Source: Stieleria sp. JC731
GTDB lineage: Bacteria > Planctomycetota > Planctomycetia > Pirellulales > Pirellulaceae
DNA: 64,000 bases
NCBI RefSeq assembly: GCF_020966635.1
Contig: NZ_JAJKFQ010000011.1
Span: 1 to 64,000, forward strand
Direction: 5' to 3'
The notes beneath the pieces were generated by a model that was given only the letters and a program-made list of their open reading frames with translations, made no database searches and was not told the DNA's origin. The translations under genes and the position numbers were made by a program. Below, piece after piece: positions 7,319 to 14,915 of the stretch (position 1 is the first letter of the stretch; each line of letters opens with the position of its first letter).

Positions 7319-7800
7319 ATGCAAATGAATCCCTACGCATCGGGCGATAGCACGATTGGTGTTGCGTCGAGTCGCCGGGGCATGCCAACCGTGTTGCCGG
7401 TGTTCGCTGCTGCTGCATTTATCCTCTATCGTTGGAATCTGAAGACCTATTTACTGGCGATTCCTAAGCCCGGCCAACCGTTCTTCAACTATGCCGAAAC
7501 CTTGCACTGTTCGTCGTTCCACTGCCAGTGCTTGCGGTCCTGTGTGTTGCCTGGAAACCACTGCTAAAGCGGTGGAGACTGGCCGTATTAACGCTTTCAA
7601 TTCTTCTTTTGCCATCCGCCTATCTATGGTCAGCAATGTCAATTCGGGCTCTCTGGTCTTGGGGTTTCATATGGCCCTGGACGAAAGGCGTTTGGGTCTG
7701 CATCGCCGGGGTAGCGTACGGCGGGTGCTGTCTGCATATCGCAACGGTTGGTTTACGGCGGTACATGGCTTCTAGTTCGTGGTCGAAGACCGGCGGATAA
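7319..7800 (+). pseudogene. frameshifted NPY-motif membrane protein
   Basis: The first frame reads MQMNPYASGDSTIGV to FFNYAETL and then loses sense after about 7500. A second frame picks up at once as ALFVVPLPVLAVLCVAWKP and runs to TAA at 7798-7800 through two or three more membrane segments. Together they give one protein of about 158 residues with an N-terminal NPY motif and several transmembrane helices, like other NPY proteins here. The shift is -1, in GCCGAAACCTTGCACTG. Either real decay or a sequencing error. Confidence 0.6.
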
Positions 7801-7835
7801 CTATGCCGTGCACCGAAGGACGGCTACCGTTCACG
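7795..7835 (+). repeat. attC site 13, internally deleted
   Basis: R'' GGATAAC (7795-7801), arm GTGCACCGAAGGACGG and R' GTTCACG (7829-7835) are all present, but the spacer and the L' arm are missing, leaving 41 nt in place of about 90. It can no longer form the full hairpin. Confidence 0.75.
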
Positions 7836-7858
7836 CAAAAGCTTAGAACCAAACAGTC

Positions 7859-8371
7859 ATGAAAAACACGGTACAAACATTCGCCAGGATCGGTTTCACT
7901 GCAGGCTTCGCACTCAACATCATTCTTAAGCTGACGTTCGCTGCGTGGCGAGAAGCAGAAGGAGTTGAGCATTTTGTCGCGATGCTGATCGTGCCAGGGG
8001 TCATTTACGGGATTATCTTCGCATTACTCCTCGTTCCAATTGGCTTTCTCTACGCGTACTTTTCAAAACCAGCCGAAGAACGGGCTGGAATCCTCAGCAC
8101 AAGGCAGCAGCAGGCATCGCCTGTGCCCATTGCAGTTGCGGGGACGCTGATGACGGGATACCAAGGATTCTTGCTAACGACATCGTCGAGCCGGAGCGAT
8201 GCGCATCCCGGTTGGCTTGCAGTAGCATTGATCGGCACCGTGCTTGGCACAATAGTCGGATGTCTGGTTGCCAGCCGGCGTCGTGATGAAGTTGTTGATA
8301 CCGCGGGCGGTGGTGACGCCGGGGATGCATACGAGCTCGACGAACCAAGTGATGAACCGAAGACACGGTAG
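7859..8371 (+). CDS. small integral membrane protein
   Basis: 170 residues with four hydrophobic segments (about 8-26, 38-66, 90-106, 118-140) and an acidic C-terminal tail (GGGDAGDAYELDEPSDEP). Unrecognised. ATG 7859 is 24 bases after the truncated attC site. The stop lies close behind the likely R'' box, so the tail may be partly attC-derived. Confidence 0.65.
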   Translation: MKNTVQTFARIGFTAGFALNIILKLTFAAWREAEGVEHFVAMLIVPGVIYGIIFALLLVPIGFLYAYFSKPAEERAGILSTRQQQASPVPIAVAGTLMTGYQGFLLTTSSSRSDAHPGWLAVALIGTVLGTIVGCLVASRRRDEVVDTAGGGDAGDAYELDEPSDEPKTR

Positions 8372-8430
8372 CTGGACGACTCAGCAATGGACAATCAATC
8401 GCCGCGACTCGGTTATCACGGACGTTCGCC
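8351..8430 (+). repeat. attC site 14
   Basis: R'' GATGAAC (8351-8357) and R' GTTCGCC (8424-8430), right arm CGCCGCGACTCGGTTATCACGG intact. The left arm is shorter than usual (80 nt in all). Confidence 0.65.
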
Positions 8431-8537
8431 GATTAGCCATGACCGAGGCCAGCGTTTGTTCCTTGCGTTCTGAGCGTGATTTTGTTACTCCCAGCCAGGA
8501 GTATAGGCAAGGACCACATCGCCTCGGAAGATTTTAA

Positions 8538-8903
8538 ATGGATCACAAAAATAAGACTCCCTCAAATCTTAGTCGTCTCGCGATTGTATCGGCGATTCTT
8601 TTGATTGTGGCGATCTGCGGGTTGCTGGGGTTCGTGACGGTGACCTCACGCGTCTCCGGTACGGCCTCACTGCCCAACGGAACAAAAGCAATCATCAATG
8701 GTCCGTTTTCGTGTTCCTGCAATAGTCCCACGACAGAAATAGAGGCTGGTGGACACCTTTTTGCCTTCTCTCCAACAACGATTTCTGTTGATGGGAAAGC
8801 TATTGGTCCGCTCGATGCGACAGTGACTGATGTGACAATTGATGCGACTTACTGGAATGCAAGCCTGTACGTGAACGGAACGGAAGTGGCATTCTGGCGG
8901 TGA
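8538..8903 (+). CDS. single-pass membrane-anchored protein, 121 aa
   Basis: An N-terminal membrane anchor (SRLAIVSAILLIVAICGLLGFVTV, residues 11-34) precedes a beta-rich soluble domain, probably outside the cytoplasmic membrane. FSCSCNSPTTEIEAGGH carries a CxC pair. Unrecognised. ATG 8538 is chosen with GGAAG about seven bases upstream. The 107-base leader after the attC site has no other clear gene. Confidence 0.6.
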   Translation: MDHKNKTPSNLSRLAIVSAILLIVAICGLLGFVTVTSRVSGTASLPNGTKAIINGPFSCSCNSPTTEIEAGGHLFAFSPTTISVDGKAIGPLDATVTDVTIDATYWNASLYVNGTEVAFWR

Positions 8904-8932
8904 TCAGTGCTTCCGCGGTACTTTTTAACAGC

Positions 8933-9009
8933 GGCGAACTAGGTGATGAAAACCGGGTGATGAATGGGAGTTGCGATGCTGTTCGCTATTGAGTTCAAGT
9001 TGGTTCGTC
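8933..9009 (+). repeat. attC site 15, worn
   Basis: R'' GGCGAAC (8933-8939) is the exact complement of the cassette start TTCGCC. The right end is unclear; GTTCGTC (9003-9009) is the best R' candidate. The arms are poorly conserved (TGGGAGTTGCGATGC and GGTTCGTCGCAAC). Confidence 0.5.
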
Positions 9010-9025
9010 GCAACACTTTGCTGTG

Positions 9026-9601
9026 ATGAACGCGAACAATGAAGATGAATGTTGGTCTTACGTGTTCGCACGACTCTCGGTGGTCGCGTTGATTCTTGGC
9101 GCAATTTTCGCTGTTGTCCCCGTGTCATACGTCTTTGCTCCGTTCGTCGGATTGATGGTATTCACGGAACCGCGAGTTCGACACTCAATCGGTCGCTTCC
9201 GTCTTGCGATGCCCGCTATCGCATTCGCCTTGGCTAACTTTGCGTGTTTTGCGATTCTAACGCTCGCATTTTTCGCACCCGTGAAAACCACGGACGACTA
9301 TCTAAGGCGAACAATGTCGCTGCCCAAAACCAAAATGACGCTTGGTGAATTGTCCGGATTCGAAGAGCCTCCACATATGCTGTTGCATTTACGAGGTGTT
9401 TCCGTTTCCGTGCCGCAGGACGAGATCGATGTTGTGATCGAATTCTCAGCCACTGAACTTACAATGCGCCAATTCGTTGATGCCGTTGAACGGCAATCCA
9501 CGCTTAGGCATCGGTTTGGTCATTGCGGCAACGGATCGACTATACTTTGGGGCGGTGACTGTAGCTTTGGGCTTCATTTGCGACGCCCTCGCCAATACTG
9601 A
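9026..9601 (+). CDS. membrane protein with soluble C-terminal domain
   Basis: 191 residues. Two long hydrophobic stretches (about 12-47 and 60-88) are followed by a soluble domain with VPQDEIDVVIEFSATELTMRQFVDAV and the ending HCGNGSTILWGGDCSFGLHLRRP. That ending recurs in small planctomycete proteins I have seen, but I know no function. ATG 9026 (GTG 9023 directly upstream is possible). Confidence 0.65.
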   Translation: MNANNEDECWSYVFARLSVVALILGAIFAVVPVSYVFAPFVGLMVFTEPRVRHSIGRFRLAMPAIAFALANFACFAILTLAFFAPVKTTDDYLRRTMSLPKTKMTLGELSGFEEPPHMLLHLRGVSVSVPQDEIDVVIEFSATELTMRQFVDAVERQSTLRHRFGHCGNGSTILWGGDCSFGLHLRRPRQY

Positions 9602-9613
9602 CACCAACAAGCC

Positions 9614-9704
9614 AAGTAACCATGATATCCCGCGAAAAACGCGAGCCGAGCGCTTTGGCGATGGCGAATCTTTAGCGAGTCCTCGGTGAAGTCCGCCGTT
9701 CATC
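9614..9704 (+). repeat. attC site 16
   Basis: R'' AAGTAAC (9614-9620) and R' GTTCATC (9698-9704). Central GCTTTGGCGATGGCGAATC, right arm GCGAGTCCTCGGTGAAGTC. Sites 16, 17 and 18 share this subtype of spacer and arms. Confidence 0.8.
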
Positions 9705-9714
9705 GGTAAAACAA

Positions 9715-10182
9715 ATGAAACATTTGTTCCTCAACATCAGTTTACTGTTCTTTGTTGCATTACTTTGTGCGTGCTCAAGGAAAAACGACGTTGTTCGTTC
9801 GCCAGCGAATTCGGAATCGCCAGCGGAGATAACTGAAAAGCGAATTGAATATCGCGAGGCTTTGAAGCAATCAGTAAAATTGCTGGACGATAGATTCAAG
9901 GCTGGTATGGATGGATTTGGGCCTCTAATCGAAGCGCGTATCGAGCTGACGGAGATCGAAATTGCACTGGCGGATACGCAAGAGGAGCGATATGCGGCTC
10001 TTGAAAACATGCTCAAGCACGCGACCGAACTAGAAGAGTATGTTGACATTCGAATCAAGGCTGGCGCTGGCCGAACCGATGAACTCGAATTGGCAAAAGC
10101 GGGAAGGCTTCGCGCGGAACTATTGCTGCTTGAGGAAAAGCACCGAGCAAGTCCCCAACTGTCTGCCACACCCGCAAACTGA
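9715..10182 (+). CDS. lipoprotein with coiled-coil domain, 155 aa
   Basis: A signal peptide with lipobox (LLFFVALLCACS, Cys near residue 20) is followed by an almost wholly helical domain, KRIEYREALKQSVKLL and RTDELELAKAGRLRAELLLLEEK, predicted coiled coil. The repeat of ARIELTEIEIALADTQEERYAAL resembles stretches of TolC-like proteins, but the protein is far too short to be one. It is probably anchored in a membrane and exposed to the periplasm. ATG 9715 fits the signal peptide. Confidence 0.7.
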   Translation: MKHLFLNISLLFFVALLCACSRKNDVVRSPANSESPAEITEKRIEYREALKQSVKLLDDRFKAGMDGFGPLIEARIELTEIEIALADTQEERYAALENMLKHATELEEYVDIRIKAGAGRTDELELAKAGRLRAELLLLEEKHRASPQLSATPAN

Positions 10183-10188
10183 GAATGC

Positions 10189-10280
10189 CACGAACAATGA
10201 CATCCACCCAAGGACGCGAGTTGAGTCGTTGGGTAGTGGTTGAGTCTTGCGAGCGTCCTTGGTGAAGTTCGCCGTTATCC
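10189..10280 (+). repeat. attC site 17
   Basis: R'' CACGAAC (10189-10195) and R' GTTATCC (10274-10280). Arm CCACCCAAGGACGCGAGTTG, partner GCGAGCGTCCTTGGTGAAG. Confidence 0.8.
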
Positions 10281-10299
10281 TGAGTAGTAGAGAATCCGC

Positions 10300-10743
10300 G
10301 TGAGCGATACTAAATCTGAGTGGGCGTTGTCCCAAATGCAAAACGACGCGGAGAAGATTCTGTTTCGTAAAAAGCTCGCTGCAAAAACTGCGGCTAAATG
10401 CAATCCCACGACGCACGTCGTTTATCTGACCTTTGGCTGCAAGTCTGAACCCGGCGAGGTCGGATTCTACACCGAGGAGGATCAAATAACGTTGGAGAGG
10501 ATCGAGGCGAACGAGATCGCAGAGTTAGAATCCAAAACCGGCGCGGAACTGGTAGCCGTAGTTTCCGCTTGGCGGATGTGTGACTACATTTTGTACTGCG
10601 AAGACGCTGAACTATTTCTTGATTCGGCGATTTACTTGCGAGATGCATATCCACAATTCCAGATTGGATGCGAGTGTAATCCAGATCCCGAATGGGAAGT
10701 TTACGATGACTTGCCGCCTGCCGCCGAGGCAAGGCAACCATGA
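10300..10743 (+). CDS. DUF695-like protein
   Basis: 147 residues from GTG 10300. Features are THVVYLTFGCKSEPGEVGFYTEED, AELVAVVSAWRMCDYILYCEDAE and the ending GCECNPDPEWEVYDDL; a DPEW-x-Y ending after an aspartate-rich strand is typical of DUF695 proteins as I recall them. No signal peptide. The last three residues overlap the attC R'' box. The function of DUF695 is unknown. Confidence 0.6.
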   Translation: MSDTKSEWALSQMQNDAEKILFRKKLAAKTAAKCNPTTHVVYLTFGCKSEPGEVGFYTEEDQITLERIEANEIAELESKTGAELVAVVSAWRMCDYILYCEDAELFLDSAIYLRDAYPQFQIGCECNPDPEWEVYDDLPPAAEARQP

Positions 10744-10822
10744 CATCCACCAAAGCAAGCGAGTCCAGTGCTTTGGCGATGGCGGATCTTTAACGAGTCC
10801 TCGGTGAAGTCTAGCGTTCCGC
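10732..10822 (+). repeat. attC site 18
   Basis: R'' AGGCAAC (10732-10738) and R' GTTCCGC (10816-10822). Arm CCACCAAAGCAAGCGAGTCC, spacer GCTTTGGCGATGGCGGATC as in site 16, right arm ACGAGTCCTCGGTGAAGTC. Confidence 0.8.
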
Positions 10823-11198
10823 AGCAAATGATTGATTATTGACGAATTAAGGAAAGTCTTTGCTGTCGACAGAGCTTGAACGATGGCAATTGGTTCTCGA
10901 GCCGTGCATGGCTGGCGGTTGGGTACTGTAAATTTGGAAACACTAATTTTCACTTATACACACTAATCGATTTGTGCTGAGTAGCGGTGATCTGTGTTCC
11001 CGCGTGCAGGTGTCATTCGCGTTTCGATTGGCGCATCGACTGGGGATCCATGACTTGATGCGTTTTGGCGGCTGATTCCGGTCGGGATGGAAACGAAGCA
11101 CGCAATCGCATCCGACGCCCCGGCCGCAAACTGTCCCACGGCAGTTCAAATCGGGTAGGATAGATCGTTGTTGATAAGATTGATTTACCCAGGATGAT
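10823..11198 (+). repeat. non-coding cassette, copy 1 of a three-copy element
   Basis: This 376-base stretch between two attC sites has no convincing gene. It matches 14964-15306 and 28523-28983 over most positions by eye, including CACTAATCGATTTGTGCTGA and GACGCCCCGGCCGCAAACTG. Three CACTAAT-type heptamers sit at 10941-10970 in 10-bp phase. Relative to copy 2 it lacks 80 bases, deleted between two GGCGGCT direct repeats (joint at 11067-11073). Its R'' GTGGAAC complements its own start TTCCGC with one mismatch. Confidence 0.75.
10941..10970 (+). promoter_or_regulatory. three phased CACTAAT repeats (copy 1)
   Basis: CACTAAT (10941), CACTTAT (10951) and CACTAAT (10961) repeat every 10 bases, one helical turn, so a protein could contact all three on one face of the DNA. 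The array is followed at once by CGATTTGTGCTGA, also conserved in all copies. Confidence 0.5.
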
Positions 11199-11293
11199 GT
11201 GGAACAAAGTGCTCGACACGAAGTCGCGGAGTCCTTGTTTAACGAATTACTACAAACTCCTTTGCCGCGACTCGGTCATCGCGGTCGCTCTGG
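11199..11293 (+). repeat. attC site 19
   Basis: R'' GTGGAAC (11199-11205) and R' GCTCTGG (11287-11293, C in place of T at the cut). Arm CACGAAGTCGCGGAGTC, partner TTGCCGCGACTCGGTCATCG. The next cassette starts CTCTGGC and ends GCCAGAAC, confirming the boundary. Confidence 0.8.
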
Positions 11294-11309
11294 CAATAGA
11301 TTAGCTGTT

Positions 11310-11756
11310 GTGAAAATCAAACGTTCAATCTTGACAGTAGTTCCGTTTGTTTTCGCCGCTGTGTTTTTCATGTTTGGTTTTCGGTTCGTGCAAACTGAAT
11401 GTGTGAATCGAGCGGTTAAGCAAGGCGATTTGGCAGAAGTTGACCGTTTGCTCGCTAGTGGCGCAACAGTTAATGGAACGGGTGCCAATGGTATGACTCC
11501 GCTGATGACAGCATGTGCAGCCGGAGACATCGCGGCTGTCCGGCACCTGATCTCTTTGGGAGCGGACGTCAATGGTTGCAGCAAATACAGATCTGCATTG
11601 ATGTTGGCAGCTGAGACTGGCCACGCCGACATCGTGCAACTACTGTTGCTTAACGGAGTTGATACCGATTGGACGAATTTTCGAAGCGAAGACGCATATT
11701 CGATCGCTGTGAATCGTAGGTTTACATCCATCGTAGACTTGCTGGACAGGAAATAG
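11310..11756 (+). CDS. membrane-anchored ankyrin-repeat protein
   Basis: 148 residues: an N-terminal membrane anchor (ILTVVPFVFAAVFFMFGFRFV, residues 6-26), a linking helix CVNRAVKQGDLAEVDRLLASG, then two clear ankyrin repeats, NGMTPLMTACAAGDIAAVRHL and YRSALMLAAETGHADIVQLLL, and a final half repeat. Ankyrin repeats bind proteins; several small bacterial ones are immunity or chaperone-like. GTG 11310 was chosen. The same frame is open back through the attC to 11199, but that part is palindromic core. Confidence 0.78.
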   Translation: MKIKRSILTVVPFVFAAVFFMFGFRFVQTECVNRAVKQGDLAEVDRLLASGATVNGTGANGMTPLMTACAAGDIAAVRHLISLGADVNGCSKYRSALMLAAETGHADIVQLLLLNGVDTDWTNFRSEDAYSIAVNRRFTSIVDLLDRK

Positions 11757-11777
11757 ATTCCGAATAGGAAAGACCAG

Positions 11778-11872
11778 CCAGAACAGTGAATTACACCGAA
11801 ACACTTGACTCGGCGTTGATCGAAGTGGTTAATCCATCGCGCGTTCTCGGCGAATTCCACCCTTTGTCGAAT
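11778..11872 (+). repeat. attC site 20
   Basis: R'' CCAGAAC (11778-11784, preceded by G) is a good complement of the cassette start CTCTGGC. The best R' is GTCGAAT (11866-11872). Arm TTACACCGAAACACTTGACTC, right arm GCGTTCTCGGCGAA. Confidence 0.65.
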
Positions 11873-11883
11873 TCTTAGTACAC

Positions 11884-13200
11884 ATGCTTGCACCAAAACT
11901 ACAAGCACTGTTCGACACACTTGATCGCCGCGTGCGGCCCGAAGAAGTTGCGCAGCTTGTTGTTCAGGCGGCTACTCTAAGCGCACAAGAACGGAAGATC
12001 ATCTCGAAGGCATCTTCACGTTCCAATAAATGGTCGTCGATGACGGCTGACTTTGCTCGCCCTTCCAACATGGCGCGGCAAATTTCCGTTGCCCGCTCTT
12101 TGTTTTCGAGCCCGGCCGATGTTGACCCATCCGACATGGATGCAGTGGAGGACTACCTCCGGCAAGTTGATCGTGAAATCGGGAAGAAATTCGGTGACAA
12201 CGACTTCAAGAAAGACAGGCTGTCCCGGTCTCAGCGTTCTGCCAAAGGAATGGACATCTCGAAACGTCAATACAACAAACGGTTTCGGCTTGCCGCGCGA
12301 ATGGAACGCAAACGACTGCGTGTGATTCGCGAGCAGCTCAAACGCAGTTTGACACTCGCAAGCAAGAGTCGGCTCGCTAGTCGCTTAGATCCAAGTCATT
12401 TCCGGGATGCGAACAGCGCTTGTTTCATCGCATATTACGTCGCACGCTGCAATGTGCGAAGCGTATTCACGAATCAATCGCAGGCACGCCCATTCGACGA
12501 AATCTGCGACATGCTTTTGAAGCGTTGCCACGATTCAGAATCTACGGATTGGGTGGCCATTGCCCATGTGTTACCGGATGCAGACGTTCTGAACAATGTA
12601 TCGGCGGATGATCGCGGCAGATTGTTGGGCGATTACTTCGGCATCATGCAATCAGCAGCGGAACTTCTTCGCGAAGTTTGGGATCAAAGCAACATCAACC
12701 GCGAAACAATGGTTGTTCGTCGTGGAAACGACTCGACAACATGGAATGTCACCGCCGGAGCGTGGAATAAACTTCGATCAGGATGGTTTTCCTTGCTGTT
12801 CAGTCTTGGACTTGATTTATGGATTGAATCAATGTGCCCCGGAAAAGTTTTACGACTGATGGCTGCAGATGTTGCTGCTTGGCACCGTGCATCGGGAGGT
12901 GATCTGCACGCCGATACCGGGCCTTGGTGCGACCTTCCGTTACCATGGGAGGTGCTTCGAGGCCAACCGTGCCCAAAGAACAGGGTGTTAGAGATTTGTA
13001 CGAAATGGGATGTCGATCCCGTCAAATCAGGTTGGGTTGCACCGCCGCCAGATCGCAAGGTGGCCAGATACGCGCCAACACCTGAACTCGTTCATGGCGT
13101 GGAGGTTTCTAGCCCTCAACTGGCCGCGCTACTTCGGTCCCTTGGTGTGTTTTCGGGAAAACCAATTTCAGGCACAATTGAGAATGAAATGCTGGGATAG
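11884..13200 (+). CDS. orphan protein of 438 aa overlapping a tRNA gene
   Basis: The largest gene of the fresh part of the array, and unrecognised. The N-terminal third is helical and very basic (NKRFRLAARMERKRLRVIREQLKRSL, residues 130-155), suggesting nucleic-acid contact. The C-terminal two thirds are tryptophan-rich: TTWNVTAGAWNKLRSGWFSLLFSLGLDLWIE, MAADVAAWHRASGG and CDLPLPWEVLRGQ. No membrane segment or signal. The TAG stop (13198-13200) lies within the 5' end of a tRNA, so gene and tRNA share a cassette. ATG 11884 is close to the attC. A basic orphan protein tied to a tRNA is worth testing for tRNA-related activity, but this is speculation. Confidence 0.7.
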   Translation: MLAPKLQALFDTLDRRVRPEEVAQLVVQAATLSAQERKIISKASSRSNKWSSMTADFARPSNMARQISVARSLFSSPADVDPSDMDAVEDYLRQVDREIGKKFGDNDFKKDRLSRSQRSAKGMDISKRQYNKRFRLAARMERKRLRVIREQLKRSLTLASKSRLASRLDPSHFRDANSACFIAYYVARCNVRSVFTNQSQARPFDEICDMLLKRCHDSESTDWVAIAHVLPDADVLNNVSADDRGRLLGDYFGIMQSAAELLREVWDQSNINRETMVVRRGNDSTTWNVTAGAWNKLRSGWFSLLFSLGLDLWIESMCPGKVLRLMAADVAAWHRASGGDLHADTGPWCDLPLPWEVLRGQPCPKNRVLEICTKWDVDPVKSGWVAPPPDRKVARYAPTPELVHGVEVSSPQLAALLRSLGVFSGKPISGTIENEMLG

Positions 13201-13262
13201 CTCAGTGGTAGAGCGTCCGGCTCTTGGACCGGATGGACGCAGGTTCGAGCCCTGCTCCCAGC
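13191..13262 (+). tRNA. tRNA with eight-base anticodon loop (Lys-CUU-like)
   Basis: A full cloverleaf of 72 nt: acceptor stem GCTGGGA/TCCCAGC (7 of 7 pairs), D stem GCTC/GAGC, anticodon stem TCCGG/CCGGA, T stem GCAGG/CCTGC with loop TTCGAGC. The anticodon loop is CTCTTGGA, eight bases in place of seven. With U33 fixed the anticodon reads CUU (Lys); UUG (Gln) is possible if the extra base is on the 5' side. CCA is not encoded. Eight-base loops are known from +1 frameshift suppressor tRNAs. It overlaps the upstream stop codon. Confidence 0.75.
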
Positions 13263-13276
13263 TTTTGCGTACGTCG

Positions 13277-13365
13277 GCGAATCATCGCATACAGGTGAGC
13301 GGCGGTGGCAAGTCGGTTTTGGAATTTTGGTCAACTCCCACCGCACGTGATGCGGGTCGTTACAC
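13277..13365 (+). repeat. attC site 21
   Basis: Inner arms GCGGTGG and CCACCGC are exact complements, with AAGTCGGTTTTGGAATTTTGG as spacer, and R' is GTTACAC (13359-13365). The R'' box is unclear (GCGAATC near 13278, or GCATACA at 13287). Confidence 0.65.
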
Positions 13366-13368
13366 GAA

Positions 13369-13761
13369 TTGAGTTTTGCGCTGACTGACACCAACGAAAC
13401 ATCGGCCGTCCAACCGGTCTGGTTGATCACCGCCAGCGTTGTCGAGACGCGTCCTTATGGCGAAGGCGGAGTTGAAACCAAGGCTGGAACCAAGCACTTT
13501 CGAGCCAAGGCGAAGGTCTACATCATCGATGCTTACTGGGGCACGTGCGAGAACGTAACGGTGGTTGGACATCACCGCGCGTCCGGACGATTCGTCAAGA
13601 TGGATCTACCGCTACGCTACCTTCAGAACCTGCGAATCTCATTATGTTACAGCCCGACGGTAATTGAATTGACCTCTCACCATTGGGCACAAATGCAGGG
13701 GATACCGGATAAAGAGCACTGGGAAGAGAGGCTATTGGTGTTGAAGTCATGGCCAGATTGA
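13369..13761 (+). CDS. hypothetical cassette protein, 130 aa
   Basis: Starts at TTG 13369, four bases after the attC box, so translation must rely on a start within or right after the recombination site. The protein is beta-rich (VWLITASVVETRPYG, AKAKVYIIDAYWGTCENVTVVGHH) and soluble. Unrecognised. The last ~18 codons overlap the next attC-like palindrome. Confidence 0.55.
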   Translation: MSFALTDTNETSAVQPVWLITASVVETRPYGEGGVETKAGTKHFRAKAKVYIIDAYWGTCENVTVVGHHRASGRFVKMDLPLRYLQNLRISLCYSPTVIELTSHHWAQMQGIPDKEHWEERLLVLKSWPD

Positions 13762-13789
13762 CTCGGCCCGGTGATGGCATACGTTACCC
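13707..13789 (+). repeat. attC site 22, partly worn
   Basis: R' GTTACCC (13783-13789) and right arm GACTCGGCCCGGTGATGGC are clear, with GTGTTGAAGTCATGG as spacer. The R'' box is probably GGATAAA (13707-13713). It lies inside the preceding gene. Confidence 0.55.
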
Positions 13790-14082
13790 AAATCAGTTGG
13801 TGCTGGAAGGTGAAGCCTGGTGACAGAATCACCATCACTGCGACTGAGGTCGCGGTCTACGGAATCCATTGCACAACAGAACGATCACAGCCGGGGTTGC
13901 TGCTGATTCCGTACATATCCTGGATTCCATGTTTCAACTCTTGCCAACAATTCGCCAAACGTGGTGACGTGATTGAAGCTGCCGTCCGATTTGTAGATCC
14001 GGGGACCGGCAAGATCGCTCTGACACACTGTGAGATGTTCGATGATCCTTGGGAGTCGGGTGACCTGCGCCCAAAATACTGA
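13774..14082 (+). CDS. hypothetical cassette protein, S1-like beta-barrel candidate
   Basis: 102 residues from ATG 13774. Segments VKPGDRITITATEVAVYGI and RGDVIEAAVRFVDPGTGKIALTH follow the rhythm of an S1/OB-fold RNA-binding domain (GD-x-hydrophobic runs, then the G-K-I-L-T-like strand). Tentative. The gene is at the left flank of an IS remnant and has lost its own attC site on the right. The start lies inside attC 22. Confidence 0.5.
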   Translation: MAYVTQISWCWKVKPGDRITITATEVAVYGIHCTTERSQPGLLLIPYISWIPCFNSCQQFAKRGDVIEAAVRFVDPGTGKIALTHCEMFDDPWESGDLRPKY

Positions 14083-14142
14083 TTCATTTGAAATGAGAGA
14101 AATCGAATAGAATCTGGCCGTCATTCCAAGGAGAAGATGGCC

Positions 14143-14406
14143 ATGAAGAAGTGATTTACGAACGAACAGATTGCCTTTGCGCTCAAACAGGCCGAGACGG
14201 GAACGCCTGTCGCGGAGATCTGCCGAAAGATGGGAGTCAGTGAACCGACGTTCTATCGATGGAAGAAGAGGTTTGACGGTCTAGGCGTTGCCGAAGTACG
14301 TCGGCTGAGAGAGCTTGAAGACGAGAACAGGCGTCTCAAGGCACTCGTCGCCGATCTCAGTCTCGACAAACAGATTCTTCAGGATGTCCTGTCGAAAACG
14401 CTCTAA
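14143..14406 (+). pseudogene. IS3-family orfA transposase, broken by an early stop
   Basis: Reads MKK, stop (TGA 14152-14154), then FTNEQIAFALKQAETGTPVAEICRKMGVSEPTFYRWKKRF, the IS3 OrfA helix-turn-helix with its leucine-zipper-like end (RRLRELEDENRRLKALVADLSLDKQIL). Intact members start MKKSRF, so the fourth codon has mutated to a stop. Confidence 0.85.
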
Positions 14407-14417
14407 AGCCTGCCCGT

Positions 14418-14915
14418 TTGAGGACGGAAGTTGAGCGGGTTCGGGTCGCATACGATGTCAGTCAACGTCGCGATTGTCGCATCCGACTATTGACGATAGT
14501 GGATCTCTTTACTCGTGAGAGTCTCGCGATAGTGGTGCGTCAGCGTTTCCCAGCCGGCGATGTTGTCGAGGCACTTGAGCAGCTGCGAAGGATTCACGCA
14601 CTTCCAAAATCGATTCGAGTCGACAACGGAACCGAATTCACGTCAAAGGGCATGGATCGATGGGCCTACGAACCTGGAGTGACATTGGATTTTAGTCGTC
14701 CTGGAAAATCCACCGATAACGCATTCACCGAGTCCTTCAAAGGAAGCGTTCGCACCGAGTGCCTCAATGAAAACTGGTTCTTGTCTGTGGATGATGCCAA
14801 GGAGAAGATAGAATCCTGGCGACAGGATTACAACGAACATCGACCCCACAGCGATTTGGACAACCTGGCCCCCAATGAATTCGCTTCATCTGGCCAGGCT
14901 AGCCTGGCCAGATGA
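14418..14915 (+). pseudogene. IS3-family orfB transposase with internal deletion
   Basis: Starts LRTEVERVRVAYDVSQRR (the normal N terminus) and jumps within two or three residues to IRLLTIVDLFTRESLAIVV, part of the DDE catalytic core. About 100 or more residues with the first catalytic aspartate region are missing. The remaining core has IRVDNGTEFTSKGMDRW and TDNAFTESFKGSVRTECLNENWF, with its DDE glutamate region (NAFTESF). Non-functional. Confidence 0.85.

Noticed and set aside
9672-10211. Minus-strand ORF of 179 codons, serine-rich
   Set aside because: It is the reverse shadow of the lipoprotein gene at 9715-10182, whose signal peptide and helical domain are convincing. Composition is shadow-like.
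13191-13262. Amber-suppressor tRNA explaining the in-frame TAG codons
   Set aside because: The loop CTCTTGGA has no CTA anticodon, so it would not read TAG. The link is dropped.
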